Shown here piece after piece: positions 6,889 through 8,806 of a stretch of DNA of 8,806 bases. The position numbers and the translations under genes were made by a program. Below the pieces are notes generated by a model that saw only the letters and a list, made by a program, of their open reading frames with translations, searched no databases and was not told the DNA's origin. Source of the DNA: Chitinophagaceae bacterium (GTDB lineage Bacteria > Bacteroidota > Bacteroidia > Chitinophagales > Chitinophagaceae); assembly GCA_947459455.1 (NCBI GenBank), contig CANHEC010000054.1, positions 1 through 8,806 on the forward strand. Direction: 5' to 3'. Position 1 is the stretch's first letter, and each line of letters begins with the position of its first letter.

Positions 6889-8133
6889 ATGAAGCGTTTG
6901 TGTCCATCCTTGCTTTGCCTCGGCCTCTGGCTACCAGCTATCGGTCTGTTTGCACAAAAATCAAACTGTCAGCAACGTCCCATTATTCTGATCCACGGCT
7001 TTTTAGGTGCCGGCGATAACTATGCCCCACTGGCCGCACAGCTGCAGGCCGCCGGGCAGTGTACTGGCAGCCTGATACCCTACGATTGGAACACGCTGAG
7101 CCGCAACCCGCAGGAAGTAAAACGTCTCGACTCGGTAGTGCAGGCCGCACTGGCGCAAAGCGGCCACACACAGGTGCTGATGGTAGGGCACTCAGCAGGT
7201 GGTAGCCTGGCCTACCAATACCTGGCCGATAGCCTACGAAGCCAGCGGGTAGCCGGCTATGTGCACATTGGCAGCCGCGCCATGGCAGCACCTGCAGGCC
7301 CGGGTGGCAGTGTACCCACCCTCAATGTGTACAGCCTGGCCGACCGCACCGTGCCCGGCAAAGACATACCCGGTGCAAGCAATGTGAAGCTGCATACGCC
7401 CGATCATTTTGGCCTCGTCACCTGCGACTCTACCGCTGCTGCGGTGCTGCAGTTTGCCGGCCTGCAGCCAGCAAAGAAACCTGCCACTACCGCCACCAGC
7501 ATACAGCTGCAGGTACTGCAAATGGGCGAAAACAAACCCGAAGCCGGCGCCACGCTCACCTACCAGCTGCTGCAGGCCAATGGCAGCCCCGCTGGTAGCA
7601 CCCGCACCGCCGTAACCGGTGCCGATGGCAAAGCAACGCTGCAGCTACCGGCCCCGCTCCAGCAGCCCTTGTGGGTAAAGTGCCAACCCGTTAGTGGTCG
7701 TGCGGTGGCCTACTATTTTGCACAGGTGCCTGCGGGCCCCATGCCCTTGTACCTGCGTACCCTGCCAGCTACCGGCATGGTCAACTTGCTGCTGGGTGGC
7801 ATTCCAAAAAATGAACAACCTGCGTGGGTGCTGTTCAATCCGCAGCAGGCTTTTGCGCCCGGCGCTGTACCGCTGCAAATAGGTACCGATACGCTGAACA
7901 CGCCTGCCATTACACCCGCCGCCAAAACGGTAGTGGCCCTGTTTTTGTACGATAGCAATGCCGATGGACAAAGCAGCCGGCAGCCGATCGGCCTGTTTGG
8001 ACAAGCGCCGTTTATGAACGGTATCGACTATGCCTTACCCGCCACCGGCAGCACCACCCTGCAGTGGCAGGGCCGCCCCTGGCAAATACCCGCTGTAGCT
8101 TCGAAAGATTTTGTGACGGTGATTGTGTTGTGA
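6889..8133 (+). CDS. Secreted alpha/beta-hydrolase (lipase/esterase-like) with beta-rich C-terminal region
   Basis: Predicted exported serine hydrolase, probably acting on ester bonds of lipids or similar substrates; the substrate is not known. A Sec signal peptide is visible (MKRLCPSLLCLGLWLPAIGLFA, likely cleaved before QKS). The catalytic domain spans about residues 30-195: oxyanion-hole region ILIHGFLG (33-40), nucleophile elbow GHSAGG with Ser102, probable acid Asp152 in YSLADRT, and probable catalytic His173 in TPDHFGL, which resembles class-2/LipA-type bacterial lipases. After a KKPATTAT linker, residues 200-414 are beta-rich and look like one or two immunoglobulin-like or transthyretin-like modules, including a DxNxDG-type acidic loop at 355-360 (DSNADG) and an end resembling IPAVASKDFVTVIVL. 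There is no lipoprotein cysteine after the signal and no recognised type-9 sorting tail. The ATG at 6889 gives the complete signal peptide. It is divergent from DUF1800 and convergent with the PepSY gene, so probably monocistronic. Confidence 0.85.
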   Translation: MKRLCPSLLCLGLWLPAIGLFAQKSNCQQRPIILIHGFLGAGDNYAPLAAQLQAAGQCTGSLIPYDWNTLSRNPQEVKRLDSVVQAALAQSGHTQVLMVGHSAGGSLAYQYLADSLRSQRVAGYVHIGSRAMAAPAGPGGSVPTLNVYSLADRTVPGKDIPGASNVKLHTPDHFGLVTCDSTAAAVLQFAGLQPAKKPATTATSIQLQVLQMGENKPEAGATLTYQLLQANGSPAGSTRTAVTGADGKATLQLPAPLQQPLWVKCQPVSGRAVAYYFAQVPAGPMPLYLRTLPATGMVNLLLGGIPKNEQPAWVLFNPQQAFAPGAVPLQIGTDTLNTPAITPAAKTVVALFLYDSNADGQSSRQPIGLFGQAPFMNGIDYALPATGSTTLQWQGRPWQIPAVASKDFVTVIVL

Positions 8134-8136
8134 AAA

Positions 8137-8166
8137 AGCCGCTTGCAATCAACGTTGCAAGCGGCT
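8137..8166 (-). terminator. Rho-independent terminator for the PepSY-like gene, possibly bidirectional
   Basis: A perfect 12-bp inverted repeat AGCCGCTTGCAA / TTGCAAGCGGCT with a 6-base loop (8149-8154). Read on the minus strand the stem is followed at once by TTTTT (8137-8133), the classical layout for ending the gene that stops at 8216. On the plus strand only CAGTCTTTCG follows, so it is weaker for the hydrolase gene, although that gene's TGA abuts the hairpin and the stem could still stop or stabilise its transcript. Confidence 0.88.
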
Positions 8167-8215
8167 CAGTCTTTCGTTCCGGCTAAGCAGATTTAAGATG
8201 CACAGTAGCTACATT

Positions 8216-8806
8216 TTAAGCTACATCAACTTTTCTGCTCCGGCTCCTCCACCAAAGTACAAGGCCTACTACACTCATAGCAATAACGCCAGCTGCCCAA
8301 AACATTGTACTGGCGTCGCGAACTGCTTTGCCGCCCCAATCCATAAAATGATGTTTGTGCAAAATGGCAAAACTGTATCCCTCTGCAAGGTCTGCATCGT
8401 TGATATGAGCACCTAACTTGCCGGAGCTGGTTTCTACATAGTATCGTTCATTGCCATTGCTGGCATAACTTACTTTCCAAACAGGCAAGCGCTTATTCAC
8501 GAAACCGTATTCGCCTTCAAACTTGGTAATTACTTCAGTTTTCTCAATAGCAGAGAGTGGTTGCCCGCTAAAAGTAGCAGCCATATGCCGGGCAAAACAT
8601 TCCTCACCATTTGGCAGCAGCTGCTGATTAACAGGATCAAAATACACCATGGAAGGTGGCGGTACTTCCATTGATTTCATTAAGTCCTTCTTTTTTGCAG
8701 TTTCCGCTACTTTGCCTCTCCAATTACGAGCATTGCTGTACAATTGGTAGAACAGTTGTTCACCAATTTTCACAGGCTTCACATTGGTAAGTTGACGGCT
8801 GGTATC
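8216..8806 (-). CDS. PepSY / PepSY-associated TM protein, C-terminal part (cut by window end)
   Basis: The frame is open from the window edge (8806) to the TAA at 8216, giving 196 residues of the C-terminal part of a longer protein; GTG codons near the edge are not needed as starts, since the frame continues upstream (DTSRQLTNVKP...). A PepSY-like segment runs over FEGEYGFVNKRLPVWKVSY and NERYYVETSSGKLGAHIND, with the usual R-x-P-x-W-x-V pattern followed by a 'YYVDxxTG'-like strand. Then comes ILHKHHFMDWGGKAVRD and one hydrophobic helix (about WAAGVIAMSVVGLVLWW), ending in a basic RSRSRK tail that would lie in the cytoplasm. This matches PepSY-associated TM proteins of Bacteroidota, inner-membrane proteins sometimes linked to metal or haem handling; nothing here proves that role. 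Base composition is more AT-rich than in its neighbours. It ends 50 bases before a strong terminator on its strand. Confidence 0.75.
   Translation of the reverse strand, partial: DTSRQLTNVKPVKIGEQLFYQLYSNARNWRGKVAETAKKKDLMKSMEVPPPSMVYFDPVNQQLLPNGEECFARHMAATFSGQPLSAIEKTEVITKFEGEYGFVNKRLPVWKVSYASNGNERYYVETSSGKLGAHINDADLAEGYSFAILHKHHFMDWGGKAVRDASTMFWAAGVIAMSVVGLVLWWRSRSRKVDVA

Noticed and set aside
8205..8224. Inverted repeat GTAGCT / AGCTAC around the PepSY stop codon
   Set aside because: A 6-bp stem with no T-run, next to a far stronger terminator; probably chance.
8123..8416. 97-codon plus-strand frame after the hydrolase
   Set aside because: It overlaps the hydrolase end, the terminator and the antisense of the PepSY C terminus; no recognisable features.
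1..8806. CRISPR arrays, tRNA or rRNA genes, insertion sequences, defence or toxin-antitoxin genes
   Set aside because: No regularly spaced repeats, tRNA-like folds or transposase-like proteins were seen on either strand when reading through; the gene space is filled by the six genes listed.

Overview
This window reads as a chromosomal segment of a Bacteroidota bacterium, most likely close to the Chitinophagaceae; that placement is an inference. It rests on a TAnnTTTG-type -7 promoter element directly in front of an ATG, on a paired DUF1800/DUF1501 locus, and on the overall style of the proteins. No rRNA, tRNA, CRISPR array, transposase or other mobile element was recognised. Six protein genes account for almost all of the sequence, and two of them are cut by the window edges.

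Layout. Bases 1-1151 (minus) hold the N-terminal 383 codons of a RecQ-family DNA helicase with an unusual basic, Lys/Ala-rich N-terminal tail. A roughly 310-base divergent intergenic region follows. Then come two plus-strand genes, probably an operon: an arabinose-5-phosphate isomerase (kdsD/kpsF type, 1463-2428) and a single-domain mannose-1-phosphate guanylyltransferase (manC type, 2462-3544). These supply Kdo precursor and GDP-mannose for lipopolysaccharide or other surface glycans. They converge, with only 7 bases between, on a minus-strand pair: a DUF1800 protein (5139-6770, upstream) and a DUF1501 protein with a twin-arginine-like signal (3552-5078, downstream). A hairpin fills the convergent junction exactly.

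Divergent from the DUF1800 gene is a secreted alpha/beta-hydrolase of lipase/esterase type with a long beta-rich C-terminal region (6889-8133, plus). It ends against a strong hairpin terminator whose T-run faces the minus strand and so serves the last gene, a PepSY/PepSY-TM-like membrane protein (8216 to beyond 8806, minus). That last stretch is visibly more AT-rich (about 43% GC in sampled 60-base blocks, against about 52-68% in blocks sampled elsewhere).

Taken together this is mostly housekeeping and envelope biology: sugar-nucleotide precursors, exported proteins and a secreted hydrolase. I do not see a clear new defence or mobile system. The least understood part is the DUF1800-DUF1501 pair, a widespread but functionally undefined couple in which only one partner carries a visible export signal. 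Several regulatory details (a probable leaderless promoter, a junction hairpin, a terminator shared across a convergent pair) are worth checking.
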